Shown: piece by piece, positions 49,435-58,147 of the stretch
How the letters are laid out: the number at the start of each line of letters is the position of its first letter
Position numbering within the stretch: position 1 is the first letter of the stretch
Source: Desulfosporosinus shakirovi
GTDB lineage: Bacteria; Bacillota; Desulfitobacteriia; Desulfitobacteriales; Desulfitobacteriaceae
Length of the DNA stretch: 64,000 nucleotides
Assembly (NCBI RefSeq): GCF_020595055.1
Contig: NZ_JAJDOO010000003.1
Span: 124,001-188,000, forward strand
Direction: 5' to 3'
The notes under the pieces: generated by a model
Told to the model about the DNA's origin: nothing
What the model saw: only the letters and a program-made list of their open reading frames with translations
Databases searched by the model: none
Made by a program: the position numbers and the translations under genes

Positions 49435-49962
49435 TTACGGTTGTTTCATAAGTTCTAAATCATATATATTGTCGAGTTGCTTGTAAGTTTCACAAATTAC
49501 CCTATCGAATTCTCCCTTGTTGATGTAAGCCTCATGGATTCCTCTAAGTCCTTGGCTAATACCTTCTCTAAAGACAATTCGTGACTGATTCTTATCCTCT
49601 ACCAAAAAGACTTTACTTTCATCAAAAACGTCGACACGCGGAACTATATCGAAACGCGCCCACATTTCCTCAAGTCCGACCTCTTCGTACTCGGAATCTT
49701 TGTACCCGTATAGAACATCATTTAATCTGTTAAATAACTCGAACTTACTCAAGGGAAACAGTTCCTCATGTATTCGTTTTCCACTATCACGAATCATATT
49801 ATGTAGATGGAACATTACATCCCTCAATGAAGTGCCCAGTTCATAATCACCTATTTGCTTGCCTTTAATAAAATAACAAATTCCTCCAAACATCCATACG
49901 CCACCATAATCCGAGGCTAATTCGTATTCAATTGCAAATTCCGATTTGTTCCCTATAATCAT
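49435..49962 (-). CDS. Imm42-family immunity protein
   Basis: The 175-aa protein (ATG 49962, GGAGG upstream) begins MIIGNKSEFAIEYELA and continues VWMFGGICYFIKGKQIGDYE, LGTSLRDVMF, the pattern of Imm42 immunity proteins of polymorphic toxin systems. No toxin gene is next to it, so it is an orphan immunity gene, perhaps kept for protection from neighbours' toxins. Confidence 0.8.
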   Translation of the reverse strand: MIIGNKSEFAIEYELASDYGGVWMFGGICYFIKGKQIGDYELGTSLRDVMFHLHNMIRDSGKRIHEELFPLSKFELFNRLNDVLYGYKDSEYEEVGLEEMWARFDIVPRVDVFDESKVFLVEDKNQSRIVFREGISQGLRGIHEAYINKGEFDRVICETYKQLDNIYDLELMKQP

Positions 49963-50094
49963 AAATCCTCCAAAAAACAATACTTAGTGGTTTCATATCA
50001 CGTATGATTACCAAATAAGCTTGTATTATCAACCCTTGTATCCGTGACTCCACTTTCACCGAAATGATACATCGCCTAGTTGGTTATTGTAAAC

Positions 50095-50172
50095 CTACAC
50101 TTCGGATAAATCAATCTTAATAGTCTCCTTTAAGCCTAGCTTTTCTGCCCCTTCCGCGGAAAACTTCGAAAC
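50095..50172 (-). pseudogene. Short C-terminal gene remnant
   Basis: The minus strand reads SKFSAEGAEKLGLKET then IKIDLSEV-stop. It ends 133 bp upstream of the Imm42 gene and could be the tail of the lost toxin or of another gene. Too short to identify. Confidence 0.3.
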
Positions 50173-50183
50173 AGTCTTTACAA

Positions 50184-50233
50184 CTCCAGACTATTCTAGT
50201 AGTATACACTTATACGACTAGAATAGTCTGGAG
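50184..50233. promoter_or_regulatory. BlaI-type operator, large dyad
   Basis: CTCCAGACTATTCTAGT (50184-50200) is perfectly complementary to 50217-50233, with an inner GTATA/TATAC dyad. The core TATTCTAGTAGTATA resembles the TACTA/TAGTA operators of BlaI/MecI. It covers the promoter and reaches the ribosome-binding site (GGAGG) of the repressor gene. Confidence 0.75.
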
Positions 50234-50242
50234 GTTTTATTT

Positions 50243-50599
50243 TTGGCATTGGTTAAGCTTTTTGACAGCGAATTCAAAATCATGGACATTGTGTGGGATA
50301 AGGAGCCGGTATCGGCCAAAGAAATTTCTCTTATCGCTGCTGAAACCATCGGCTGGAATAAGAATACAACCTATACGATTATTAAAAAACTGCTGGATAA
50401 AAATGCCCTTCAACGGACTGAACCGAATTTTGTCTGTACTTCCCTGGTCCCAAAAGCAGAGGTACGCAAGGCTGAAACCCAAAGCCTTATCGACAAGTTG
50501 TATAACGGCTCTAAAAAAGCCTTTTTCGCCTCCTTCATAGAAAATGACCTTACTGAGGATGAACTGGAGATGTTGAAAAAACTGATAGAAAAGAGGTAG
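50243..50599 (+). CDS. BlaI/MecI-family repressor
   Basis: The 118-aa protein (TTG start, GGAGG eight bases upstream) has the BlaI winged helix: LFDSEFKIMDIVWDKEPVSA, then WNKNTTYTIIKKLLDKNAL, and a dimerisation tail LTEDELEMLKKLIEKR. The family dimer represses its operon until a BlaR1-type protease inactivates it. It sits 3 bp before a BlaR1-like gene. Confidence 0.92.
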   Translation: MALVKLFDSEFKIMDIVWDKEPVSAKEISLIAAETIGWNKNTTYTIIKKLLDKNALQRTEPNFVCTSLVPKAEVRKAETQSLIDKLYNGSKKAFFASFIENDLTEDELEMLKKLIEKR

Positions 50600-50602
50600 G
50601 CC

Positions 50603-51514
50603 ATGCTCGCTGAACTGTTTTACTGGGTACTTAACATGAGTATCATCGGCAGTGTTGCCGGATTGCTTGTTTTGTCCCTGGGCAAGCTTAAAATTCTGCC
50701 GCGTTTTGCAGTCTATGTCTTATGGCTTCTTCCTCTGATCAGGTTCTGGCTGCCTTTTGGAATTGCTAATCAATACAGCCTGCTCAACTTGATTTCTAAA
50801 TTCACCACCAAAACAGTGCTTATCCGCCAGGAACTGCCTCAGATCACAACCACCAACAGTATAATGGCTGCCAAAAACTATTTCCCTCTCGAATACAAAA
50901 CCGACCTGCTTAAAAACGTGCTTAATGCGGCATCCCTGATTTGGATTATCGGTTCCTGTGCTGTCATGCTAATCTTGGTGCTGCTCTACTTCATGACCAA
51001 ATCAGAGTTGAAGACAGCGAAGCTTATAAGCGGCAATATCTATCAATCGGATAAAATTACCGCTCCGGCTGTCTATGGTATTATTCGGCCCAAAATCATT
51101 ATCCCTGCCCAGATAGCTGCCGGGGATCTGGACTATATCCTGCTCCATGAACAGGTACATATTGCACGCCGAGACAATCTCTTTCGAGCCATAGCCTTGC
51201 TGACGGCCTGCGTTCATTGGTTTAATCCCCTATCCTGGGTATTCCTAAAGAGCTTTTTTGCAGATATGGAACTGGCCTGTGATGCCAAGGTTATCAAAAG
51301 CCTCAATGAACGGCAAACCAAGGAGTATGCCCTCGCCCTACTCACCTGCGCTTCCGGCAAAGCTTTCTTCGCCTCGGCATTTGGCGGAACAAAAACAAAG
51401 CTGCGCCTTGAAACTATTCTTTCCTATAAAAAGCTTACGATCTTTTCTTCACTCTGCTTTGCTGCCTTGCTAATCTCCCTTGCTGTCATCATAATCACCA
51501 ACGCTACTGTTTAG
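50603..51514 (+). CDS. BlaR1/M56-family membrane metalloprotease
   Basis: The 303-aa protein has three N-terminal TM helices, a cytoplasmic zinc-protease domain with HEQVHIARRDN (HExxH) and MELACDA for the distal Glu, and a final TM helix (FSSLCFAALLISLAVIIIT). It stops there: the extracellular beta-lactam sensor domain of BlaR1 is absent. It may cleave the BlaI-type repressor in response to a membrane or envelope signal. Confidence 0.88.
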   Translation: MLAELFYWVLNMSIIGSVAGLLVLSLGKLKILPRFAVYVLWLLPLIRFWLPFGIANQYSLLNLISKFTTKTVLIRQELPQITTTNSIMAAKNYFPLEYKTDLLKNVLNAASLIWIIGSCAVMLILVLLYFMTKSELKTAKLISGNIYQSDKITAPAVYGIIRPKIIIPAQIAAGDLDYILLHEQVHIARRDNLFRAIALLTACVHWFNPLSWVFLKSFFADMELACDAKVIKSLNERQTKEYALALLTCASGKAFFASAFGGTKTKLRLETILSYKKLTIFSSLCFAALLISLAVIIITNATV

Positions 51515-51525
51515 GAGGTGCTGCT

Positions 51526-51966
51526 TTGAAACGAGTTTTCTTAATCATGCTGATTATTATCTTGCTGCTGACGGGTTGTACAACGTCAGACAGCAACAGA
51601 ACGCTTACGGCGGACAATATTACAATATTCTATGGCTGTTCCAGTTATGCAATGTTTGGAGCGGATCAAAGGATCGTCGATAACTTGCTTAATCAGTTCA
51701 ACTCTCTCAGCTTTGAAAGAACTGCACAGACAATAGGTCTGTTAACTGCCTTTCATGTATCTTTTTCCTATAAGGGAAAGGGGGTTAACAGCTTCTGGGT
51801 TGATAAGAACGGAGTGTTTTGGCTTGACGGGAAGACAGAATGCTTCAAGGTCTCTTCCGGAGACTTAAACTATCAATACATAAAAGCTGTGTATGAAGAC
51901 AGCAAAAACATCTCAGCCAGACCAGCCGCCCAAGGCCATGTCAGGGTGAACAGTTATGAACTATAA
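51526..51966 (+). CDS. Small lipoprotein in BlaI/BlaR1 operon
   Basis: A 146-aa protein (TTG start with GGAGG) having a lipoprotein signal (MLIIILLLTGC). The exported part (ITIFYGCSSYAMFGADQR...) has no recognised domain. Encoded 11 bp after the M56 protease, it could act as the missing extracellular sensor or a regulated output. Confidence 0.65.
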   Translation: MKRVFLIMLIIILLLTGCTTSDSNRTLTADNITIFYGCSSYAMFGADQRIVDNLLNQFNSLSFERTAQTIGLLTAFHVSFSYKGKGVNSFWVDKNGVFWLDGKTECFKVSSGDLNYQYIKAVYEDSKNISARPAAQGHVRVNSYEL

Positions 51967-52418
51967 AAAATCCTGTTTTCTGTCCCTGTTTATCCTTTTT
52001 TTAGCCTCTGGTTACCCTCTATACATGGGTTTTGGGAATTCTATTATTCCTGGCTTTTGAATTTGGCTTTCAAATTTCACTTTTACCTTATTGCTATTGT
52101 CATCATACTGACCGTGCTGAATATGATCTATGGCTTTGGAAAAATGATCTGAGAACATAACTTTTCTGGAAAGTGTCCGCTGTTCACAAAGACCATACCT
52201 GCCTTATCTGCTTCCTTGACAACACTCCTCATGTATCTGGGGGAGCTGGTACTGATGGATGGGGTTCTCTTTAGCTTTGGCAAGAGGTTCTTCTTTGAAT
52301 CCTTAGAGATAATTCCTTTCTCCCCCTCCGACCTTGTGGTTATTCTGGGCTCCAGTGTGATTACTTATCCCCTTATGCATACAATAATTCAATATAGTAA
52401 GAATAATGTTCCCCTAGT
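51956..52418 (+). pseudogene. Decayed membrane-protein gene
   Basis: An ORF overlapping the lipoprotein stop begins MNYKKSCFLSLFILFLASGY and stops after 34 codons. Hydrophobic segments continue in other frames (FHFYLIAIVIILTVLNMIY, then MYLGELVLMDGVLFSF and VVILGSSVITYPLMHTII). It looks like a frameshifted membrane protein, once part of the BlaI operon. Confidence 0.4.
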
Positions 52419-52474
52419 TCCCTTCGTAAAGATGAAATACACTGTGGTAGTTCAATCTACTAGTGTCACCTCCC

Positions 52475-54211
52475 TTAAAGTTCCAACTCTGCCTGCGTCA
52501 ATTTTCCGGGGATTTTGAGCAACTCATCTTTTTCAAGCTGCCCGCCGCAGGAATAATAGTAACCATTATCCTGCCAATCGAGCATGTATTTCACACCCGC
52601 CAATTCGATCTTGGTGAGTCCTCCTGTTGCTTTCCTGCCGTCAAACTCAAGTTCTACGGGTGACCTGCTGGAATTTGGAGGCAGATTGGTATGCTGCACC
52701 GGCCCTTGGGTGACTATCAATAACGGGTTCCGCTCACCGAAGACGGAATACATACTGAGCAGAGCACCTTTACCCTCTTTTACTTCAATCCATTGGTGTT
52801 TGATCTTATAATTCTGACCGGCCAAACTATAGGGTGCTTGACTTAAACGCTCTGCTGCCCCAGTCAACGTTATATCCTGAGGAAGATTGAGGACTTGAGT
52901 GTTTTCCTCCTCAATGGTTACCCCTTCAGGAAGATCCAGTTCAAACAGGGAATCAGGCAGTCCCTGATTGAGGTGAAGCTCCCTCACTTCCCGGCGGTTT
53001 ACCAGCTCTCCTTTAACATTATAATATTCCGTTCGTATTGGCATCCAGGTTTCTTTGTCCATCCAGTGATGAGTATTCATTTCCCCCAACCCGGGAACTT
53101 CTTCACTGAATTGCACATGAAGAACCGGCCGGCCTTGCAGATATTCTGTGCCTAAGATCCGGCTGGATTTATTCTCGGCCATAGCCTTGAGGCTGTCCGG
53201 GAAATTAAAGTTGCCGCGTTCTCTGTATTCCTGGCTTAAGATAAGTTTTCTGACTTGGCGCTTATCGGCAAGCCAACTCAGCATAATTCCGTCTTTTATA
53301 ATGACCGTTATGGGCCCGGTTGCCCCACTGTCCCCGTCTGTCCGATAGCAATCAGGCTTCTTGAACCAGATATGGGAGGTCATGGTGGTCGGTTTTCCCT
53401 GCTCAAAGGAAGTTGCATCCACGATTTCCTCGTAATCCTCTGTTTTCTCTATCACCGCCTGCACCTTATCCTTAATCTCGGCTACAGAAAGAGTTAATTT
53501 ACCTGTCAGAGAATGCAAGAATGTCAAAAAGTCCTTCTGCTTTTTCATCTCCTCTTGCCATGCAGGGTTTTGCGACAGTTCTTGTTCAAAGGCATTTCTG
53601 TCTGCTGCTTCCATGGTTCCTTCTAAATAGTCACAAATTCGGTCCTTTATATCTGATGGCTCTAGCGTCATGTCTACTCGCTCCTTTGGTTTTTTTCTAT
53701 AATCTTTCAGTGTCTCCTGCAGACGAACCCGGGCCCGGAATAATCGGGACTTGACCGTTCCCAGGGGAAGAGTGTATTCTTCCGCAGCTTCCTGTAAACT
53801 TAATCCTCTTAGATCAATATCAAGCAGGATTTGCTGTTGTTCCAGAGGAAGCCTTTTAATCGCCTGCCCCATTTCCAACTTCAGCGTGACAGCCTCCTCG
53901 ACAGGCAGTTCCCCGGTGTTCAGCAGTTCCGGTGCTATCCCCGGCATTACCCTGCTGCTGAAACGCAGCAGCAGGTACACTTCATTGGTTAATATCCGCC
54001 GCCACCAACCGGTAAAAGCAACCTCATCGTTTAAGCCTGACAGGTTATTAAAAGCCTTAAGCATCGTGTTTTGTACGGCATCCTGGGCCAGATCTTTATC
54101 TCTCAGCAGGCAGAAAGCCTGTTTGGAAGCCTGGGGATAGATTTCCTGGACTAATACTTCCCAAGCGTCAAGGTCACCCTGCCGAGCCCTCCCAATCAGA
54201 TCTTTTTTCAC
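52475..54211 (-). CDS. ECF sigma factor fused to anti-sigma-like and LolA-like regions
   Basis: The 578-aa protein (GTG 54211) starts with a complete ECF sigma-70: region 2 at ~10-75 (RARQGDLDAWEVLVQEIY, RDKDLAQDAVQNTMLKAF) and region 4 at ~118-170 (GLSLQEAAEEYTLPLGTVKS). A short helical part resembling the start of zinc-finger anti-sigma factors follows (ICDYLEGTMEAADRNAFEQE). A large LolA/lipoprotein-sorting-like region (~235-430, SHIWFKKPDCYRTDG, HHWMDKETWMPIRTEYY) and a final beta-rich domain complete it. No transmembrane helix is visible, although such sensor parts are normally outside the membrane. No frameshift is seen. Confidence 0.82.
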   Translation of the reverse strand: MKKDLIGRARQGDLDAWEVLVQEIYPQASKQAFCLLRDKDLAQDAVQNTMLKAFNNLSGLNDEVAFTGWWRRILTNEVYLLLRFSSRVMPGIAPELLNTGELPVEEAVTLKLEMGQAIKRLPLEQQQILLDIDLRGLSLQEAAEEYTLPLGTVKSRLFRARVRLQETLKDYRKKPKERVDMTLEPSDIKDRICDYLEGTMEAADRNAFEQELSQNPAWQEEMKKQKDFLTFLHSLTGKLTLSVAEIKDKVQAVIEKTEDYEEIVDATSFEQGKPTTMTSHIWFKKPDCYRTDGDSGATGPITVIIKDGIMLSWLADKRQVRKLILSQEYRERGNFNFPDSLKAMAENKSSRILGTEYLQGRPVLHVQFSEEVPGLGEMNTHHWMDKETWMPIRTEYYNVKGELVNRREVRELHLNQGLPDSLFELDLPEGVTIEEENTQVLNLPQDITLTGAAERLSQAPYSLAGQNYKIKHQWIEVKEGKGALLSMYSVFGERNPLLIVTQGPVQHTNLPPNSSRSPVELEFDGRKATGGLTKIELAGVKYMLDWQDNGYYYSCGGQLEKDELLKIPGKLTQAELEL

Positions 54212-54491
54212 GTTTTGATTCTCACCTCAACTATTTCAATTCGAAATGCATTTCAGTACTTAGGATTCATAGTGGGGTTAAAAAGTTCCATTGTTTTTAA
54301 AAAGTTTTTATGATGACATTTCGGACCCATATGTGAACTGATTGCATCAGTCTACAACTTAAAGACAACCTAAGCAAGGCAGGCAAAAAAGATACTTCCT
54401 GCAGCTTTTTATATAGGCTAAGAATTGGTTGATTATTCCACAAGGATTATGTTATTATATTCCTATCATTCGGTGAAGGAGGTGTGGAAGG

Positions 54492-54644
54492 ATGAATCGC
54501 GATTTTGCAATGCTCCGTCTTGAACAGTTGCCAATAGCAATCTTTGGAATTAGGTATGCACTTTCATTTAACGGGATAGCTATACCCATTTCTAAGCAAC
54601 TGAGTACGGATCAACAAAATCACGAAATGACACGCCTACCATAA
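54492..54644 (+). CDS. Leader peptide of ABC-F attenuator
   Basis: A 50-aa ORF, MNRDFAMLRLEQLPIAIFG at its start, with AAGGAGG upstream (54477-54483). It stops 15 bp before a terminator hairpin that precedes the ABC-F gene. Leader ORFs in this position mediate ribosome-stalling attenuation of antibiotic-resistance ABC-F genes. Its own product probably has no separate function. Confidence 0.65.
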   Translation: MNRDFAMLRLEQLPIAIFGIRYALSFNGIAIPISKQLSTDQQNHEMTRLP

Positions 54645-54659
54645 CCGCAACGAAACCTT

Positions 54660-54699
54660 AAAGCTGCGACCGTAGGGACATTTCCCTGCGGCTTTTTTA
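54660..54699 (+). terminator. Attenuator hairpin before ABC-F gene
   Basis: AAAGCTGC...AGGG pairs with CCCTGCGGCTTT, followed by T6. The decamer CATTTCCCTG of its 3' arm is repeated at 54721-54730 beside the ABC-F ribosome-binding site, which could allow alternative pairing with GTAGGGA. Confidence 0.75.
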
Positions 54700-54743
54700 T
54701 GCTTAAATCCGTGATAGTGTCATTTCCCTGAAGGAGAATGAAC

Positions 54744-56690
54744 ATGATTATTGATTTTCAACACATCAAACTATCTTTTGGCGCCAATGAAGTGCTTACC
54801 GACGTCTCCTTTGAAATTAAGCAGGGAGAGCGTGTAGGTTTAATAGGCCGTAACGGAACAGGAAAGTCCACTATTTTAAAGTTAATCATAGGATCCCTTC
54901 AACCTGAACAAGGGCAAATCGCCATACGCAAAAATACCAGGATTGGTTTCTTAGCTCAGGCCCCTGAATATGACGACAAAGTGAGCGTCTATGAAGTATT
55001 GGAACAGTGCTTTCAAGAAGTAAAGAAGTGGCAGCAGCAACTAGAAGGATTAGAGCAAAAAATGTCCGCCCCCATGAACGCCGAGACTAATAAACTTAGT
55101 CAACTTATGCTGGAATATGGCAAACTTCAAGAGAAGTTCGAAGAGGCTGGTGGGTACCAAATCTCTTCCCACATCGACGGGATTGCCATCGGACTCGGCA
55201 TCACGGCGGATTACTATCCACGGCCATTTTCCTCTTTATCCGGCGGAGAAAAAACGAAGGTGAGTTTAGCAGCCTTACTATTGACGCAGCCTGATATTTT
55301 ATTACTGGACGAACCGACCAATCACCTAGATATGTCTTCCATCGAATGGCTTGAGACCTTTTTTAATAACTATAGGGGCACGGTCATCGTTGTCTCTCAT
55401 GACCGTTACTTTTTAAATAGAGTGATAACTAAAATCATTGAGCTGGAAGACGGGGAAGCCGTAACTTATCAAACCAACTACACCGACTATCAGAAAGAAA
55501 AAGAGAGCCGCCTGCTCTCAGAGTTCACAAATTATCAAGTACAACAAAAAAAGATTAAAAAGATGCAGGAATCCATCAAACAATTAATTGAGTGGGGCAA
55601 CCGCAATCCACCAAATCCCGGTTTTCATCGCCGTGCCGCATCGATGCAAAAGGCCTTAGACCGCATGATTAAACTAAAGCGACCGATCTTAGAACACAAA
55701 AAAATCGATCTCCAGCTCGAACAAAGTGACCGTTCAGGAAAGCAGGTGATTTCCCTGGAGGGAATCAGCAAATCCTATGCTAACCGCTCACTTTTCAGCC
55801 AAGTCAGTGCCCGGCTGTTTTACGGCGAACGAATCATCCTCATCGGAAAAAACGGCTGCGGGAAAAGTACTCTTCTGAAGTTAGTCTTAGCTCAGGAAAA
55901 CCCGGATCACGGTGAAATACGTCTTGGTTCACAAGTTGACAGCGGATATCTCTCCCAAGACAGTGCTCCCCTCAAGTCCGACCAAACCGTCCTTCAATAT
56001 TTCCGGGCAGAACTGGATATGGAAGAAGGTGAAGCCAGAAAACAGTTAGCAAAATTTCTCTTCTACGGTTCCGACGTTTTCCAGAAGATCAGCAGTTTGT
56101 CCGGCGGAGAATGGAGCCGGCTGCAACTGGCATTACTCATGTATCAAAAGCCAAATCTGTTATTGCTCGATGAACCTACGAATCACCTGGATATTGATTC
56201 CCGGGAAGCTCTGGAAGAAGCGTTGGAGGAGTTTCCCGGCACGCTGCTGGCGGTCTCTCACGATCGGTACTTTATCAACCGTTTGGCTCACAAGGTTTGG
56301 GCACTTGACCAAAGCGAGATTACTGAGTACTTGGGGAATTATAATGACTATCTGGAAAGAAAGAACAAACTAATTATTAAGATTGCAGGTAAAACAGACA
56401 GTCCGGCCAGCCTTGCAATTAAACGAGGGCAGCAAGTTAAAGCGCCTCTTTCCAAGGCAGCTAATCCGTATAATTCAGCCACTCAACTAGAAAAGGAAAT
56501 AACCGCACTAGAACAACAAATTCTTGATATTGAGGCTCAAATGTCTGACCCTGCAATTTCTTTTGACTCATCAAGACTAGCTTCATTTCAGCATGAACGA
56601 GAGACTATTGAAAGCCAGCTTAATTTATTGTATGAGAAGTGGGTTGCTATTGATAAAATCATGTCCAGTCATGCGCCCAATAAAGATTAG
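54744..56690 (+). CDS. ABC-F ATPase, ribosome-protection type
   Basis: The 648-aa protein (ATG 54744, GAAGGAG upstream) has two ABC domains without membrane segments. ABC1 has GRNGTGKST, LSGGEKTKVSLAALL and LLLDEPTNHLD. ABC2 has GKNGCGKST, LSGGEWSRLQLALL and LLLDEPTNHLD. An interdomain linker (~255-310) contains the P-site tRNA-interaction motif region NPPNPGFHRRAASMQKALD, and the C-terminus is a coiled coil. This is the ABC-F/ARE type that expels antibiotics from, or rescues, ribosomes. The inducible leader supports a resistance role; the drug class is not shown. Confidence 0.93.
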   Translation: MIIDFQHIKLSFGANEVLTDVSFEIKQGERVGLIGRNGTGKSTILKLIIGSLQPEQGQIAIRKNTRIGFLAQAPEYDDKVSVYEVLEQCFQEVKKWQQQLEGLEQKMSAPMNAETNKLSQLMLEYGKLQEKFEEAGGYQISSHIDGIAIGLGITADYYPRPFSSLSGGEKTKVSLAALLLTQPDILLLDEPTNHLDMSSIEWLETFFNNYRGTVIVVSHDRYFLNRVITKIIELEDGEAVTYQTNYTDYQKEKESRLLSEFTNYQVQQKKIKKMQESIKQLIEWGNRNPPNPGFHRRAASMQKALDRMIKLKRPILEHKKIDLQLEQSDRSGKQVISLEGISKSYANRSLFSQVSARLFYGERIILIGKNGCGKSTLLKLVLAQENPDHGEIRLGSQVDSGYLSQDSAPLKSDQTVLQYFRAELDMEEGEARKQLAKFLFYGSDVFQKISSLSGGEWSRLQLALLMYQKPNLLLLDEPTNHLDIDSREALEEALEEFPGTLLAVSHDRYFINRLAHKVWALDQSEITEYLGNYNDYLERKNKLIIKIAGKTDSPASLAIKRGQQVKAPLSKAANPYNSATQLEKEITALEQQILDIEAQMSDPAISFDSSRLASFQHERETIESQLNLLYEKWVAIDKIMSSHAPNKD

Positions 56691-56703
56691 GCATCTGCCT
56701 TTC

Positions 56704-56774
56704 CTAAAATGAAGTAATGTCTGTCTTTGATTGGAAATACCATTCTATCAAAGGCAGACATTACTTCATTTTAG
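56704..56774. repeat. 28-bp inverted repeat
   Basis: Arms 56704-56731 and 56747-56774 match over 28 bp with one mismatch (a G-T pair in RNA), around a 15-nt loop. It begins 14 bp after the ABC-F stop. There is no T-run, so it may be a strong mRNA 3' hairpin or a MITE-like unit. Confidence 0.75.
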
Positions 56775-56805
56775 AAAGCAGCAAAAACCGGATTAAGATC
56801 AATTA

Positions 56806-57050
56806 TCAGGTCTGTAAGGCGCTCACGTTTATTTTTTCTTCATCAGAATATACATCCGGCCGTCCACAGCGCTTATTGTTCTGTAAAGTAACCACGCTCA
56901 CGAATTTACCATTTGGTTCAATAATCCAATACTCTTTAACCCCGGCCTTTTCAAATTTATTAAACTTAAAAAGCTTATCTATCCTTGCCGTTGAAGGAGA
57001 TGATATTTCTATAATCAGGGTGAGAGTACCATAATGGAGGCGCAGATTGC
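56806..57050 (-). pseudogene. Uma2 (DUF820) endonuclease-fold remnant
   Basis: The minus strand reads TLIIEISSPSTARIDKLFKF, then EKAGVKEYWIIEPNGKFV, the C-terminal half of Uma2-family proteins (EILSPSTARRDR...YERAGVREYWIVDP). The first half, with the start, is missing. It stops at 56806. Confidence 0.75.
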
Positions 57051-57053
57051 AAG

Positions 57054-57929
57054 TTATCGTTTTCCCGCCAAGTAGCTCTTCACGGTTTTTACATCGTTAT
57101 TGTTCTTTGAATCGTTTATTTCTTGATCCAACTTCAGATCATTAGCAAAGGATCCGTCGTCCTTTTGAAAGAAGACGGCAGCCAAAGGAACGTTCCCTTG
57201 TCCGGCATAACCATCATCAACAATGATGATGATATCTTTCAGCCCGTCTTTACTCACATCTTCAAATGAGACCGCTTTAACGTCTACCCTATAGGGGAGG
57301 GTTGCCTGAAAACTATAAAGGATATCTCCCTTTTCATCGGTTAAATAAAATACTGCCGGTATATGGTTACCCCCAGTCAATTTTCCGGATACGAATTTAA
57401 CCCTGCCCCATGAATTTAAATCCACCATGAAAGATTGATTCTCAATGGGACTAAAGCCCTCTATATCTTTAAGATTATACGGAGCGAATTGGAAAGTTCC
57501 TGCCGGCGGCTGGGCTTTATTATCCTGCGCTTTATTCGTAAGGGTGATAGTCGCTTCCATCTCATTGTTTGGTTTAAAGACCAATCTGATAGTTCCCGTA
57601 TTTTCTCTCGAATCGGTAAACCGACATTCAGCCGTATCATTAATAATTATTCCGTTTAAATTGGCCGAAGCATTAGGGTAGGATGGAGCAGGACCGACCA
57701 CCATGAGTTCTCCCGTTATTTCTCCATTTTCAATTTTAGAAATAGCGAAAGACACGTCGTTTCCAGAGTTATTATCCGCCTCATTTCTCTTAGTCCATGT
57801 TTTTTTAAGGTATTGATGATAATCAATTGCCTCCCTGGGTTGTTGGGTGGTATTAGTTGGAGCTGTTTTTCCGCATCCTGCTGCAAGTAGGGCCACTATC
57901 ATTGCTGCTAAGAGTATTTTGCTTTTCAT
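57054..57929 (-). CDS. Lipoprotein, unknown function
   Basis: The 291-aa protein has a lipoprotein signal (MIVALLAAGC, Cys19). Two beta-rich regions follow: a mid part (GNDVSFAISKIENGEITGEL) and a C-terminal part with FG-GAP-like calcium motifs (VSFEDVSKDGLKDIIIIVDD). It is likely anchored to the outer face of the membrane. No neighbour suggests a pathway. Confidence 0.75.
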   Translation of the reverse strand: MKSKILLAAMIVALLAAGCGKTAPTNTTQQPREAIDYHQYLKKTWTKRNEADNNSGNDVSFAISKIENGEITGELMVVGPAPSYPNASANLNGIIINDTAECRFTDSRENTGTIRLVFKPNNEMEATITLTNKAQDNKAQPPAGTFQFAPYNLKDIEGFSPIENQSFMVDLNSWGRVKFVSGKLTGGNHIPAVFYLTDEKGDILYSFQATLPYRVDVKAVSFEDVSKDGLKDIIIIVDDGYAGQGNVPLAAVFFQKDDGSFANDLKLDQEINDSKNNNDVKTVKSYLAGKR

Positions 57930-57984
57930 TTTTACCTCCGTTTTAACCCTATCCGGAATGGGATGAAATATTCTGATCCTTTAC

Positions 57985-58055
57985 TATTTCGTCGGAGGTC
58001 TTACTTTTCCTTCCCCCAATCACCAGTCCTTTTAAAACTATACTTGTAGAAAAGT
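57985..58055 (-). repeat. Decayed copy of FGDWWKE peptide repeat
   Basis: The minus strand retains TTTAAAAGGACTGGTGATTG and GGGAAGGAAAAG, matching the core of 840-977 with substitutions and a stop. A non-functional copy. Confidence 0.55.
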
Positions 58056-58147
58056 GGTAAATTGCCCTACATGGAGAAAACTGCACCAATAGTGAAGGGT
58101 GGCTTTGCTCTTTTACAGACAAGAACCCCCTCTCGTCATACTCACTG

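Noticed and set aside
50243-51966. A beta-lactamase operon
   Set aside because: No beta-lactamase or penicillin-binding domain is encoded; only the BlaI/M56 pair and a lipoprotein.
53751-54140. Plus-strand ORF of 129 aa
   Set aside because: Antisense to the sigma domain of the fused ECF gene.
56717-57034. Plus-strand ORF of 105 aa
   Set aside because: It is antisense to the Uma2 remnant, which has a clear family match on the minus strand.
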